DNA of 64,000 nucleotides from Pseudomonas monteilii NBRC 103158 = DSM 14164 (GTDB lineage Bacteria > Pseudomonadota > Gammaproteobacteria > Pseudomonadales > Pseudomonadaceae): positions 1-64,000 of the forward strand of contig NZ_BBIS01000044.1 of the NCBI RefSeq assembly GCF_000730605.1, written 5' to 3'. Every line of letters begins with the position of its first letter. The first letter of the stretch is position 1. This document shows positions 24,710 to 33,874 of the stretch, in pieces. The position numbers and the translations under genes were made by a program. The notes under the pieces were generated by a model. That model had not been told where the DNA came from, did no database searches, and was given only the letters and a program-made list of their open reading frames with translations.

Positions 24710-26245
24710 ATGCGCTCTCTTACCCTCCATCTGAAAGTCCTGATCACCGTGCTGGTGCTGCTGGGCGTGGCGGTCACGGCTTATCAGATCTTCTTCCTCG
24801 GCATCCCGGTGACCGAGGATGAAACCGACGACCTGTGGAACATCGACGCCAAGGTCGAGTTCGTGGCCAGCACCAAGGACCCGGTCAAGGTGCAGATGTT
24901 CGTGCCACCGCTGAACCGCGACTACGTCAGCCTTAACGAGAGTTTCATCTCCAACAACTACGGGGTCAGCGTCAACCGCGCCGACGGCAACCGCAAGGTT
25001 ACCTGGTCGGCCCGCCGCGCCAGCGGCAACCAGACCCTGTACTACCGTCTGGTGCTGACCAAGCGTTACAGCAACGAGAAGACCACCGTCAAAGGCCCGA
25101 CCTTCCGTGACAGCCTGGCGATCGAAGGCCCCGAGAAGATTGCCGCCGAAGCCCTCATGGCGCCGATTCGCCAGCACTCCGCCGACGTCGAGACCTTCGT
25201 CAGCGAGACCATCAAGCGGGTCAACAACCTCAACGACGACAACGTCAAGCTGCTACTGGCCGGCGATACCTCGCCGATGAAAAAGGCCCAGATCATCGAC
25301 CTGCTGCTGTCGATTGCCCATGTGCCTATGGAGAAGGTGCACACCATCCGCCTGGTGGCCGATACCCCGCAAACCCCGGAGCTGTGGCTGCGCAGCTTCA
25401 ACGGTAACGACTGGCTGTACTTCAACCCGGACACCGGCGAGCAGGGCCTGCCCAGCGACCGCCTGCTGTGGTGGACCGGTGACGACAACCTGATCACCGT
25501 CGATGGCGGCAAGAAGGCCAACGTCACCTTCAGCATGAACAACAGCGAGATGAACGCCATCCGCTTGGCCAAGCTGACCGACGAGAACACCGACGCCGAC
25601 TTCCTCGAGTACTCGCTGTACGGCTTGCCGCTGCAGACCCAGCAAACCTTCATGATCATGGTGATGATCCCGATCGGCGTGCTGGTGATCCTGGTATTGC
25701 GCAACCTGATCGGCCTGCAGACCCTTGGCACCTTCACCCCGGTACTGATCGCCCTGGCCTTCCGCGAGACCCAGCTGGGCTTCGGCATCGTGCTGTTCAC
25801 GGTCATCACGGCCTTGGGCCTGTCGCTACGCTCGTACCTGGAACACCTCAAGCTGCAGATGCTGCCGCGCCTGTCGGTGGTACTCACCTTTGTCGTGGTA
25901 CTGATCGCCGCCATCAGCCTGTTCAGCCACAAGCTGGGCCTTGAGCGCGGGCTGTCGGTGGCACTGTTCCCGATGGTGATCCTGACCATGACCATCGAAC
26001 GCCTGTCCATTACCTGGGAAGAACGTGGCGGTGGCCATGCCATGAAAGTGGCCATCGGCACCCTGTTCGCCGCGTCGCTTGCGCACCTGCTGATGATGGT
26101 GCCGGAACTGGTGTACTTCGTGTTCACCTTCCCTGCCGTGCTGTTGATCCTGGTGGGCTTCATGCTGGCGATGGGCCGCTACCGCGGTTACCGCCTGACC
26201 GAGCTTGTGCGCTTCAAGGCATTCCTGAAGAAGGCTGACGCCTGA
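24710..26245 (+). CDS. Inactive-transglutaminase/7TM membrane protein, 511 aa
   Basis: One N-terminal membrane helix (about residues 8-29) is followed by a periplasmic domain of about 270 residues with a transglutaminase-like fold (IRLVADTPQTPELWLRSF, WLYFNPDTGEQGLP). No convincing catalytic Cys-His-Asp set is visible, which fits the family name. The C-terminal part has about seven helices from residue 310, including MIPIGVLVILVLRNLIGLQT and MVPELVYFVFTFPAVLLILV. It is encoded between the protease-like and the ATP-grasp genes (one-base overlap with the latter). It probably presents or exports the product of the ligase. Confidence 0.85.
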   Translation: MRSLTLHLKVLITVLVLLGVAVTAYQIFFLGIPVTEDETDDLWNIDAKVEFVASTKDPVKVQMFVPPLNRDYVSLNESFISNNYGVSVNRADGNRKVTWSARRASGNQTLYYRLVLTKRYSNEKTTVKGPTFRDSLAIEGPEKIAAEALMAPIRQHSADVETFVSETIKRVNNLNDDNVKLLLAGDTSPMKKAQIIDLLLSIAHVPMEKVHTIRLVADTPQTPELWLRSFNGNDWLYFNPDTGEQGLPSDRLLWWTGDDNLITVDGGKKANVTFSMNNSEMNAIRLAKLTDENTDADFLEYSLYGLPLQTQQTFMIMVMIPIGVLVILVLRNLIGLQTLGTFTPVLIALAFRETQLGFGIVLFTVITALGLSLRSYLEHLKLQMLPRLSVVLTFVVVLIAAISLFSHKLGLERGLSVALFPMVILTMTIERLSITWEERGGGHAMKVAIGTLFAASLAHLLMMVPELVYFVFTFPAVLLILVGFMLAMGRYRGYRLTELVRFKAFLKKADA

Positions 26246-27225
26246 TGTTTGGCCTGATCAAGACGTGGAAAGCCCTGGAGGCCCGGGGCATCATGGGTAT
26301 CAACCGGCGCAACGCGGACTACGTGTTGAAGTACAACAAGCGCCACCTGTACCCGATTGTCGACGACAAGATCATCACCAAGGAGCGTGCCCTGGCGGCC
26401 GGCATCCATGTGCCGGAAATGTACGGCATCATCGAGACCGAAAAAGAGATCGAAAAGCTCGACCAGATCATTGGTGGGCGCAGCGACTTCGTCATCAAGC
26501 CGGCGCAGGGTGCCGGCGGTGATGGCATCCTGGTCATCGCTGACCGCTTCGAGGACCGCTACCGCACAGTGTCGGGGAAGATCATCAGCCATGAGGAAAT
26601 CGAGCACCAGATTTCGAGCATCCTCACCGGCCTGTACTCGCTGGGCGGCCACCGCGACCGGGCGCTGATCGAGTACCGGGTTACCCCCGACCAGATCTTC
26701 AAGAGCATCAGCTACGAAGGCGTGCCGGACATCCGCATCATCGTGCTGATGGGCTACCCGGTCATGGCCATGCTGCGCCTGCCGACCCGCCAGTCTGGCG
26801 GCAAGGCCAACCTGCACCAGGGCGCCATCGGCGTGGGTGTCGACCTGGCCACCGGCGTGACCCTGCGCGGCACCTGGCTGAACAACATCATCAGCAAGCA
26901 CCCGGACACCACCAATGCGGTGGACGGCGTGCAACTGCCGAACTGGGATGGTTTCATGAAGCTGGCGGCCGGCTGCTATGAGCTGTGCGGCCTGGGCTAC
27001 ATTGGCGTGGACATGGTGCTGGACCAGGACAAAGGCCCGCTGATTCTGGAACTCAACGCCCGCCCGGGCCTGAACATCCAGATTGCCAACGACTGCGGCC
27101 TGACCCAGCGCACCCATGCCATTGAGGCGCACATTGAAGCGCTGGCAAAAGATGGTATTACTGAAGATGCCGAACAGCGCGTTCGGGTAGCACAAGGGTT
27201 GTTCGGGCACGTGCCCAACCGCTGA
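26245..27225 (+). CDS. Alpha-L-glutamate-ligase-like ATP-grasp protein, 326 aa
   Basis: This is a RimK-related ATP-grasp enzyme. I see VIKPAQGAGGDGI (about residues 85-97, ATP loop), RIIVLMGYPVMAMLRLPT, and the metal-binding LILELNARPGLNIQIAN (about 270-286). ATP-grasp ligases of this branch join an amino acid or peptide to a carboxylate through an acyl-phosphate. No signal peptide is present, so it works in the cytoplasm. Its partners, a secreted protease-like protein and a membrane transglutaminase-like protein, suggest a made-exported-cleaved peptide. The substrate is unknown. Confidence 0.88.
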   Translation: MFGLIKTWKALEARGIMGINRRNADYVLKYNKRHLYPIVDDKIITKERALAAGIHVPEMYGIIETEKEIEKLDQIIGGRSDFVIKPAQGAGGDGILVIADRFEDRYRTVSGKIISHEEIEHQISSILTGLYSLGGHRDRALIEYRVTPDQIFKSISYEGVPDIRIIVLMGYPVMAMLRLPTRQSGGKANLHQGAIGVGVDLATGVTLRGTWLNNIISKHPDTTNAVDGVQLPNWDGFMKLAAGCYELCGLGYIGVDMVLDQDKGPLILELNARPGLNIQIANDCGLTQRTHAIEAHIEALAKDGITEDAEQRVRVAQGLFGHVPNR

Positions 27226-27231
27226 AATATT

Positions 27232-27250
27232 GGGGCTGCTTTGCAGCCCC
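27232..27250 (+). terminator. GGGGCTGC hairpin after the ligase operon
   Basis: GGGGCTGCTTTGCAGCCCC forms a strong stem-loop seven bases after the stop, but is followed by TGCATAAAAC rather than a T run. It is either a weak terminator or a stability hairpin. Confidence 0.5.
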
Positions 27251-27349
27251 TGCATAAAACACAATGTTGAATGTCGCGCCCAGTGCTAGGCGCTTTTCCT
27301 ACACAGGTCTACAATCGCCCTCCTCGCTTTTACATCGCCGTCCACACTG

Positions 27350-28693
27350 ATGCCGACCTGTACGCTGCACCCCCTGCCCTACCAGCCCGACCCTGCTGCC
27401 TATTTCGCCCGCCTGCGCCAGGCTCCCGGCGCGATCCTGCTCGACAGTGCCCGCCCAGGCGCCGAACGCGGTCGCTTCGACCTGCTCAGCGCCTGGCCGC
27501 TGCAACAGCTGCAAGCGCAGCCCGATGAAGACGGCCGCGCCTTCCTCCAACGCCTGCGTGCCGGCCTGGCGCAACTGGGCCACGCAGGCTTGCCCAAGGG
27601 CGTTGAACTGCCCTTTGCCGGTGGCCTGATCGGCTACCTGAGCTACGACTTCGGCCGCCGGCTGGAACACCTGCCAAGCCTGGCTGTGGACGACCTCGGC
27701 CTGCCTGACGCGCAACTGGGCCTGTACGCCTGGGCACTGGTCAGCGACCACCTGCACGGTACCAGCCAGTTGGTGTTCCACCCGAGCCTGGCAAGCGACG
27801 AGCGAGAACGCCTGATCGGCCTGTTCGAAGGCAGTCGCTGCACCGAAACCGGTGACTTCCAGTTGCTCGCCCCAATGGCTGGTGACCTGCAGCCGGAACA
27901 GTACAAAGCCGCTTTCGACCAGGTCCAGCGCTACATCCAGGCCGGTGACTGCTACCAGATCAACCTGACTCAACGCTTCCGCGCCCCCTGCCAGGGTGAC
28001 CCCTGGCGAGCTTACCAGGCCCTGCGCAAGGCATGCCCCACGCCGTTTTCCGGCTACCAGCAATTGGCTGACGGCAGCGCCTTGCTGAGTTTTTCGCCCG
28101 AGCGCTTCATCCGTGTCAGCCAGGGCCAGGTGGAAACCCGGCCAATCAAAGGCACCCGTCCGCGCGCCAGCGACCCAGGCGAAGACGCACGCAATGCCGA
28201 GGAGCTGCTGCGCAGCCCCAAGGACCGCTCGGAAAACCTGATGATTGTCGACCTGCTGCGCAACGACTTGGGGCGCACCTGCGAAATCGGCTCGGTGAAA
28301 GTACCAGAGCTGTTCAGCCTTGAGAGCTACCCCAACGTCCATCACCTGGTCAGCAGTGTCACCGGCCAGCTTGCCAGCGACAAGGATGCCCTGGACCTGA
28401 TCGGCGACAGCTTCCCCGGCGGCTCAATCACCGGCGCGCCGAAAATTCGCGCCATGCAGATCATCGACGAGCTGGAACCCGCGCGGCGGGCGCTGTACTG
28501 CGGCTCGCTGCTGTATGTGGATGTGCGCGGCGAGATGGACAGCTCGATTGCCATTCGCAGCCTGCTGGTCAAAAACGGCCAGGTCAGCTGCTGGGGTGGC
28601 GGCGCGGTAGTGGCTGACTCCGAATGGCAGGCCGAATATGAAGAGTCGATCGCCAAAGTGCGGGTGTTGATGCAGACCTTGCAGGGCTTGTGA
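27350..28693 (+). CDS. pabB: Aminodeoxychorismate synthase component I PabB, 447 aa
   Basis: PabB makes 4-amino-4-deoxychorismate from chorismate with ammonia from PabA, in folate synthesis. The chorismate-binding domain is clear: CYQINLTQRF, the RPIKGTRPR motif whose lysine marks PabB over anthranilate synthase, DLLRNDLGR, FPGGSITGAPK and the final WGGGAVVADSEWQAEYEE. The length fits a stand-alone component. A single gene flanked by its own spacers. Confidence 0.95.
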   Translation: MPTCTLHPLPYQPDPAAYFARLRQAPGAILLDSARPGAERGRFDLLSAWPLQQLQAQPDEDGRAFLQRLRAGLAQLGHAGLPKGVELPFAGGLIGYLSYDFGRRLEHLPSLAVDDLGLPDAQLGLYAWALVSDHLHGTSQLVFHPSLASDERERLIGLFEGSRCTETGDFQLLAPMAGDLQPEQYKAAFDQVQRYIQAGDCYQINLTQRFRAPCQGDPWRAYQALRKACPTPFSGYQQLADGSALLSFSPERFIRVSQGQVETRPIKGTRPRASDPGEDARNAEELLRSPKDRSENLMIVDLLRNDLGRTCEIGSVKVPELFSLESYPNVHHLVSSVTGQLASDKDALDLIGDSFPGGSITGAPKIRAMQIIDELEPARRALYCGSLLYVDVRGEMDSSIAIRSLLVKNGQVSCWGGGAVVADSEWQAEYEESIAKVRVLMQTLQGL

Positions 28694-28772
28694 GTCCGTC
28701 TAGCCCGCGTTTTTTTGTTACCATCACCTTACTACGAGCGCACAGCGCCACAGCCAAGATGGAAACCGCCTG

Positions 28773-29507
28773 ATGAGCCAACCCTTCGACGTCGCCGCCC
28801 TGGCCGCGACCTATGCCAACAAGTCCCCGCAGGACATCCTCAAGCTTGCCTTCGAGCACTTTGGTGATGACCTGTGGATCTCCTTCAGCGGCGCCGAGGA
28901 CGTGGTGCTGGTCGACATGGCCTGGAAGCTGAACAAGCAGGTCAAGGTGTTCAGCCTCGACACTGGCCGACTGCACCCGGAGACCTACCGGTTCATCAAC
29001 CAGGTGCGCGAGCAGTACAACCTGCCAATCGAAATCCTCAGCCCGGACCGCGACAGGCTTGACCCGTTCGTGAAAGAAAAGGGCCTGTTCAGCTTCTACA
29101 AGGACGGCCACGGCGAGTGCTGCGGCATCCGCAAGATCGAGCCGCTGCGCCGCAAGCTGGCTACCGTTAGCGCCTGGGCCACCGGCCAGCGCCGCGACCA
29201 GAGCCCGGGCACCCGCAGCCAGGTAGCGGCACTGGAAATCGACAGCGCCTTCTCCACACCCGAGCGCACCCTGTACAAGTTCAACCCGCTGGCGCAGATG
29301 AGCAGCGAGGAAGTGTGGGGTTATATCCGTATGCTTGAGCTGCCGTACAACAGCCTGCATGAGCGCGGCTTCATCAGCATTGGCTGCGAGCCTTGCACCC
29401 GGCCGGTGCTGCCGAACCAGCATGAGCGCGAGGGGCGCTGGTGGTGGGAAGAGTCGACACAGAAGGAATGCGGGTTGCACGCGGGCAACCTGATCAGCAA
29501 GGCTTGA
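28773..29507 (+). CDS. cysH: Phosphoadenylyl/adenylyl-sulfate reductase CysH, 244 aa
   Basis: CysH reduces activated sulfate to sulfite in assimilatory sulfate reduction. Cysteine pairs CC116-117 and C205-x-x-C208 would bind a [4Fe-4S] cluster, the mark of the APS-reductase branch typical of Pseudomonas; Cys233 in KECGLH is the catalytic residue. The P-loop-like SFSGAEDVVLVDMA and LDTGRLHPETY are conserved. It is convergent with cysB, its likely activator. The start is the ATG at 28773. Confidence 0.96.
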   Translation: MSQPFDVAALAATYANKSPQDILKLAFEHFGDDLWISFSGAEDVVLVDMAWKLNKQVKVFSLDTGRLHPETYRFINQVREQYNLPIEILSPDRDRLDPFVKEKGLFSFYKDGHGECCGIRKIEPLRRKLATVSAWATGQRRDQSPGTRSQVAALEIDSAFSTPERTLYKFNPLAQMSSEEVWGYIRMLELPYNSLHERGFISIGCEPCTRPVLPNQHEREGRWWWEESTQKECGLHAGNLISKA

Positions 29508-29512
29508 AATAA

Positions 29513-29535
29513 CCGGGGCTGTTTTGCAGCCCCGG
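29513..29535. terminator. Hairpin between cysH and cysB
   Basis: CCGGGGCTG/CAGCCCCGG forms a stem with a TTTTG loop. It sits six bases after the cysH stop and before the convergent cysB stop at 29546. The tail is CATTCTT, so termination is probable but not ideal. Confidence 0.55.
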
Positions 29536-29545
29536 CATTCTTGAA

Positions 29546-30520
29546 TCAGTGCACCGGCAGTTCGACACCTTCGAACAGCTCTTCCAACTCCTGCTTGTTA
29601 TGGCACTGAATGGCCTTGGCCATCACTTCGCGGGTCAGGTGCGGAGCGAACTTCTCGATGAAGTCGCACATGAAGCCACGCAGGAAGGTGCCACGGCGGA
29701 AGCCGATCTTCGTGATACTGGCCTCGAACAGCTCGCTGGCATCCAGCGCCACCAGGTCGCTATCGAGCTTGGCATCCACAGCCATGCCCGCGACGATACC
29801 CACGCCCAGCCCCAGGCGCACATAGGTCTTGATAACGTCAGCGTCGGCCGCGGTGAACACCACTTTCGGCGTGAGGCCGCGGTGGTTGAACGCTTCGTCC
29901 AGCTTCGAGCGCCCGGTAAAACCGAACACATAGGTAACGATCGGGTATTCGGCAACCGCTTCCAGAGTGAGTTTCGGCAGCTTGGCCAGCGGGTGACCCT
30001 GCGGCACCACCACGCAACGGTTCCACTTGTAGCACGGCATCATGATCAGGTCGCCGAACAGCTCAAGGGCCTCGGTGGCGATGGCGAAGTCTACCGTGCC
30101 GTCTGCTGCCATCTCGGCGATCTGCATGGGCGAACCCTGGTGCATATGCAGGGACACTTCCGGATACTGCTTGATGAAGCTGCTGATCACCGGCGGCAAG
30201 GCATAGCGCGCCTGGGTGTGGGTGGTGGCGATGGACAGCGTGCCCTTCTTCTCGTTAGAGAACTCCTGGGCAATCTGCTTGATGCTTTCGACTTTGCGCA
30301 GGATTTCGCCAGCGGTATTGATGATGCGCTCGCCGGCCGGCGTGACGCGGGTCAGGTGCTTGCCGCTACGCGCAAAGACTTCAACACCCAATTCGTCTTC
30401 GAGCAGGCGGATCTGCTTGCTGATACCTGGCTGGGAGGTATACAGGCTCTGCGCCGTCGCGGAGACGTTGAGGTCATGGTGCGCCACTTCCCAGATGTAG
30501 CGCAGTTGTTGAAGCTTCAT
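29546..30520 (-). CDS. cysB: CysB, LysR-type activator of sulfur assimilation, 324 aa
   Basis: CysB activates cysteine-synthesis genes when bound to N-acetylserine. The N-terminal helix-turn-helix (residues 1-60) is the CysB type: MKLQQLRYIWEVAHHDLNVS, then TAQSLYTSQPGISKQIRLLE. The effector domain includes STITT-like segment SIATTHTQARYALPPVI. The length is exact for CysB. It is convergent with cysH. Confidence 0.96.
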   Translation of the reverse strand: MKLQQLRYIWEVAHHDLNVSATAQSLYTSQPGISKQIRLLEDELGVEVFARSGKHLTRVTPAGERIINTAGEILRKVESIKQIAQEFSNEKKGTLSIATTHTQARYALPPVISSFIKQYPEVSLHMHQGSPMQIAEMAADGTVDFAIATEALELFGDLIMMPCYKWNRCVVVPQGHPLAKLPKLTLEAVAEYPIVTYVFGFTGRSKLDEAFNHRGLTPKVVFTAADADVIKTYVRLGLGVGIVAGMAVDAKLDSDLVALDASELFEASITKIGFRRGTFLRGFMCDFIEKFAPHLTREVMAKAIQCHNKQELEELFEGVELPVH

Positions 30521-30649
30521 AGGTTCCCCTCGGTTCAGCGATGAGTCCGCGGCAGCAGGCAGCGACGATATATAACTATATTAGTGGTTCTGGAAATAAA
30601 TCTAGAACTATTTTGTTACATGCCCCCCGGAAACAGCCTACAGTCATCT

Positions 30650-31147
30650 TCATGCCTTCCTACGCCCCAAGTGCTGCGCCAACGGCACCATGTACACCGG
30701 CACCGGCGACAGCTGCAGCAGCCGAACCGCCGTTCGCCCCAGGGGTACATCCACGCCGGCACCGGCGCTGTGGCTGCCGAAAATCAGCAGGTCGACACTC
30801 AACCGCTGTGCCTGATCAAGGATTACCTGCGCGGGGTCACCCTGGCGTACCCGCACCGCCTTGATAACCGCGAGGTCGGCCTCCTCACCCAGCTCATCAC
30901 GAAAGTTTTCCAGCACGCGCTGCTCGATGTTGGCCATCACCGTGTTCACGCCTTGGCTGTGCAACTGGTCGAGCGTCTGCTCATCAAGGTAGCTTTGCAG
31001 GAGGGATTCGGCGAACTGCCCCATGGGTTCCACCGCATGGATCACATACAACTCGGCATTGAACGTACGCGCCAGGGCCAGCGCGTGTTGCATCACAAAA
31101 GGTGCGTAGACACCGAGGTCGGTGGCGTACAGCATGGAGCGGATCAT
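30650..31147 (-). CDS. Universal stress protein UspA family, 165 aa
   Basis: A single Usp domain: the N-terminal strand MIRSMLYATDLG, a variable middle, then the ATP-binding motif LLIFGSHSAGAGVDVPLGRTAVRLL with the G-x2-G-x9-G-(S/T) pattern slightly altered. I chose ATG at 31147 since GAGGAGG lies five bases upstream. The product is a cytoplasmic nucleotide-binding stress protein. It is a single gene. Confidence 0.85.
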   Translation of the reverse strand: MIRSMLYATDLGVYAPFVMQHALALARTFNAELYVIHAVEPMGQFAESLLQSYLDEQTLDQLHSQGVNTVMANIEQRVLENFRDELGEEADLAVIKAVRVRQGDPAQVILDQAQRLSVDLLIFGSHSAGAGVDVPLGRTAVRLLQLSPVPVYMVPLAQHLGRRKA

Positions 31148-31271
31148 TCGACCTCCTCGACTGCCGCAGCGGCAGAGCAAGCTTCAGCTTAGCAGCGCGC
31201 CGGATGCACGCTTTGCCGTCCGGCGCGCTACTGGCGCGGGCTGAAGCGCCCAGCCGAGGTCAGTGCCGCCC

Positions 31272-32219
31272 TCAGTGAGGCCGGTGGTTGCTGTCGAGAA
31301 AGCTCAGCGCCTGATAGAGCATTTCCATACGCGGCAAGCAGCAGCCTGCCGCACGCGCACGTGCCAGCGGCTCGGCATAGATAGCCTGCAACTCCAGTGG
31401 GCGCTTGAACGTATGGTCGTGATACATGCTTGGCCAGTAGTCGGGCATGCGCTCGGTCACCTGGAGCAAGTGCTCGGCATAGCCCTCGGGCAACACGTGG
31501 CCACAGGCTGCAGCGCCCTGCACCACCTCGGCCATCAGTGCCTGGATGAGATCACGGCTGTGACTGTCTGCCATCAGCGGCGTGGTGCTGGCCCCCAGCA
31601 GCACCGACAGACCATTGTAAGGCACGTTCCACACCAGCTTCTGCCAGCGCGCCGAGTCGAGATTTGGCATGGCCTGCGAATCGATGCCCGCGCGTTTGAA
31701 CAACGCCACCCCTTCACCGACCAGCGCAGCACCGCCGTCACTTGCCGGCCCACTGTGGTAACCCAGGTTGACAGCCCCGAGTGCCTGATGGCGGATCACA
31801 CCTGGCGCATGACGGTTGACGCAGATGAAGCACAGGCCGCCCAGCAGATGCATGTCGCTACGCAAGGCAGGGCGCAATTGCTCCTCCACCCCCAGGCCGT
31901 TCTGCAGCAGTACGACCTTGGCGCCGGGTGCGGCGGCCTGCACGATCAGAGGTGCGAGCTGATCATTGCTGGTGGCCTTGGCACCGATCAGCAACCAGTC
32001 GCAAGGCGGCATGTCGGCGGCACTGGCATAGGCGTGCACCTGCATCTGCAACGCACCATGCACGTCACTGTCCAGGGTCAGCCCTTGCTCACTGACGGCC
32101 TGGTACTCGCTGCGCAACAGAAAATGCACATCGAAACCGGCCCGGGCCAGCATCAACCCATAAAAGCCGCCGATGGCGCCACTGCCGATGATACCGATGC
32201 GAGGGGTGTGCGGATGCAT
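31272..32219 (-). CDS. Ketopantoate reductase-like (PanE/ApbA family) oxidoreductase, 315 aa
   Basis: A Rossmann NADPH site is at the start (RIGIIGSGAIGGFYGLMLARAG, residues 7-28). The LLIGAKATSND segment and KLVWNVPYN with the catalytic lysine are typical of the family, which reduces ketopantoate to pantoate in coenzyme A synthesis. Many Pseudomonas encode several paralogues, so the true substrate is open. I chose the ATG at 32219, with GGAG eight bases upstream; the ORF extends 40 codons more. Confidence 0.85.
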   Translation of the reverse strand: MHPHTPRIGIIGSGAIGGFYGLMLARAGFDVHFLLRSEYQAVSEQGLTLDSDVHGALQMQVHAYASAADMPPCDWLLIGAKATSNDQLAPLIVQAAAPGAKVVLLQNGLGVEEQLRPALRSDMHLLGGLCFICVNRHAPGVIRHQALGAVNLGYHSGPASDGGAALVGEGVALFKRAGIDSQAMPNLDSARWQKLVWNVPYNGLSVLLGASTTPLMADSHSRDLIQALMAEVVQGAAACGHVLPEGYAEHLLQVTERMPDYWPSMYHDHTFKRPLELQAIYAEPLARARAAGCCLPRMEMLYQALSFLDSNHRPH

Positions 32220-32451
32220 GCCGATCTCCGAGTATGAAGTCAGCCCTCTTTTTACACAGGTTACGCAGCGCTGGGCAGCCCATTCGCGCTCAACGCACTC
32301 GATCAGGGAAAAACCCCACAATGACTGGGCCAAACCCATTGTCGCGCCACCTGTAACGCGCTAAGGTTCGGCTCCCCGCTGCGAATATTCTTGCTGCTGG
32401 GCCGCACGGGGATAGCTGGCGGCCGGCACCCGTGACCTGACGAGTAACACG

Positions 32452-33528
32452 ATGGCTGATTTACCGATCGATGACTTGAACGTTGCCTCCAACGAGACCC
32501 TGATCACCCCCGATCAGCTCAAGAAGGAAATCCCCCTCAGCGCCAAGGCCCTGCAGACCGTGACTGCCGGCCGTGAAGTGGTGCGCAATATTCTCGACGG
32601 CAAGGACCATCGCCTGTTCGTCGTGGTCGGCCCTTGCTCCATCCACGACATCAAGGCCGCCCACGAGTACGCCGAGCGCCTGAAGGTGCTGGCCGAAGAA
32701 GTGTCCGATACGCTGTACCTGGTCATGCGCGTGTACTTCGAAAAGCCACGCACAACCGTGGGCTGGAAAGGCCTGATCAACGACCCGTACCTGGATGATT
32801 CGTTCAAGATCCAGGACGGCCTGCACATTGGCCGTCAGCTGCTGCTGGACCTGGCCGAGATGGGCCTGCCGACCGCCACCGAGGCGCTCGACCCGATTTC
32901 CCCGCAATACCTGCAAGACCTGATCAGCTGGTCGGCCATCGGCGCCCGCACCACCGAATCGCAAACCCACCGCGAGATGGCCTCGGGCCTGTCTTCGGCG
33001 GTTGGCTTCAAGAACGGCACCGACGGCGGCCTGACCGTTGCCATCAACGCCTTGCAGTCGGTCTCCAAGCCACACCGCTTCCTCGGCATCAACCAGGAAG
33101 GCGGCGTGTCGATCGTCACCACCAAGGGCAACCCTTACGGCCACGTGGTACTTCGCGGCGGCAACGGCAAGCCGAACTACGACTCGGTCAGCGTCGCCCT
33201 GTGCGAGCAGGACCTGGCCAAGGCCAAGATCAAGGCCAACATCATGGTCGATTGCAGCCACGCCAACTCCAACAAGGACCCTGCCCTGCAACCGCTGGTG
33301 ATGGAGAACGTTGCCAACCAGATCCTCGAAGGCAACCAGTCGATCATCGGCCTGATGGTCGAGAGCCACCTGAACTGGGGCTGCCAGTCGATCCCGAAAA
33401 ACCTGGAAGAGTTGCAGTATGGCGTCTCGATCACCGATGCCTGCATCGACTGGTCGGCTACCGAGAAAACCCTGCGCAGCATGCGTACCAAGCTCAAGGA
33501 TGTGCTACCGCAGCGTAAGCGCGGCTGA
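32452..33528 (+). CDS. 3-deoxy-7-phosphoheptulonate synthase (type I DAHP synthase), 358 aa
   Basis: It catalyses the first step of aromatic amino-acid synthesis from phosphoenolpyruvate and erythrose 4-phosphate. Markers are VVVGPCSIHDIKAAHEYAERL with the metal cysteine, MRVYFEKPRTTVGWKG, WSAIGARTTESQTHRE, and DCSHANSNKDP. It is the AroF/AroG/AroH class; which feedback inhibitor it obeys cannot be read here. It ends in a strong terminator. Confidence 0.95.
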   Translation: MADLPIDDLNVASNETLITPDQLKKEIPLSAKALQTVTAGREVVRNILDGKDHRLFVVVGPCSIHDIKAAHEYAERLKVLAEEVSDTLYLVMRVYFEKPRTTVGWKGLINDPYLDDSFKIQDGLHIGRQLLLDLAEMGLPTATEALDPISPQYLQDLISWSAIGARTTESQTHREMASGLSSAVGFKNGTDGGLTVAINALQSVSKPHRFLGINQEGGVSIVTTKGNPYGHVVLRGGNGKPNYDSVSVALCEQDLAKAKIKANIMVDCSHANSNKDPALQPLVMENVANQILEGNQSIIGLMVESHLNWGCQSIPKNLEELQYGVSITDACIDWSATEKTLRSMRTKLKDVLPQRKRG

Positions 33529-33542
33529 GCATTGCAATAAAC

Positions 33543-33571
33543 AAAACGCCGGGCATTGCCCGGCGTTTTTG
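33543..33571 (+). terminator. Intrinsic terminator after DAHP synthase
   Basis: ACGCCGGGC/GCCCGGCGT with an ATT loop and a TTTTTG tail. It lies 15 bases after the stop and also faces the convergent GNAT gene. Confidence 0.85.
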
Positions 33572-33592
33572 TATCTGATGCCTTTCGGCAGC

Positions 33593-33874
33593 TCAGGCCT
33601 TGCTGGAATGCCGCTGCTGGCGCTCCATGTAGCGTTCCACGTACGAGCAGGAAGGAATGACCGTGTAACCCATTTGCTCGGCGTACGCCAAGGCCTGCTC
33701 GGTCAACGCGGCGGCAATCCCGCGGCCCCGCAAGGCGTTCGGCACGAAGGTACGATAGATGTCCAGCGTCTGCTTGCCCAGATCCATGTACGTCAGGTAG
33801 GCACGATGACCGTCCACGTTGGTCTCGAACTGATGACCGGCCTGGTCATGGTGGATGGTCAGCGCTTCGCTCAT
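33593..33874 (-). CDS. Small GNAT-type N-acetyltransferase, 93 aa
   Basis: A short acetyltransferase of the YjdJ/GNAT type, with the acetyl-CoA-binding loop RGRGIAAALTEQALAYA preceded by the IYRTFVPNALRG strand. I chose the ATG at 33874 because GAGGAG lies six bases upstream; the ORF extends 44 codons further. The acceptor is unknown. Confidence 0.85.
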   Translation of the reverse strand: MSEALTIHHDQAGHQFETNVDGHRAYLTYMDLGKQTLDIYRTFVPNALRGRGIAAALTEQALAYAEQMGYTVIPSCSYVERYMERQQRHSSKA

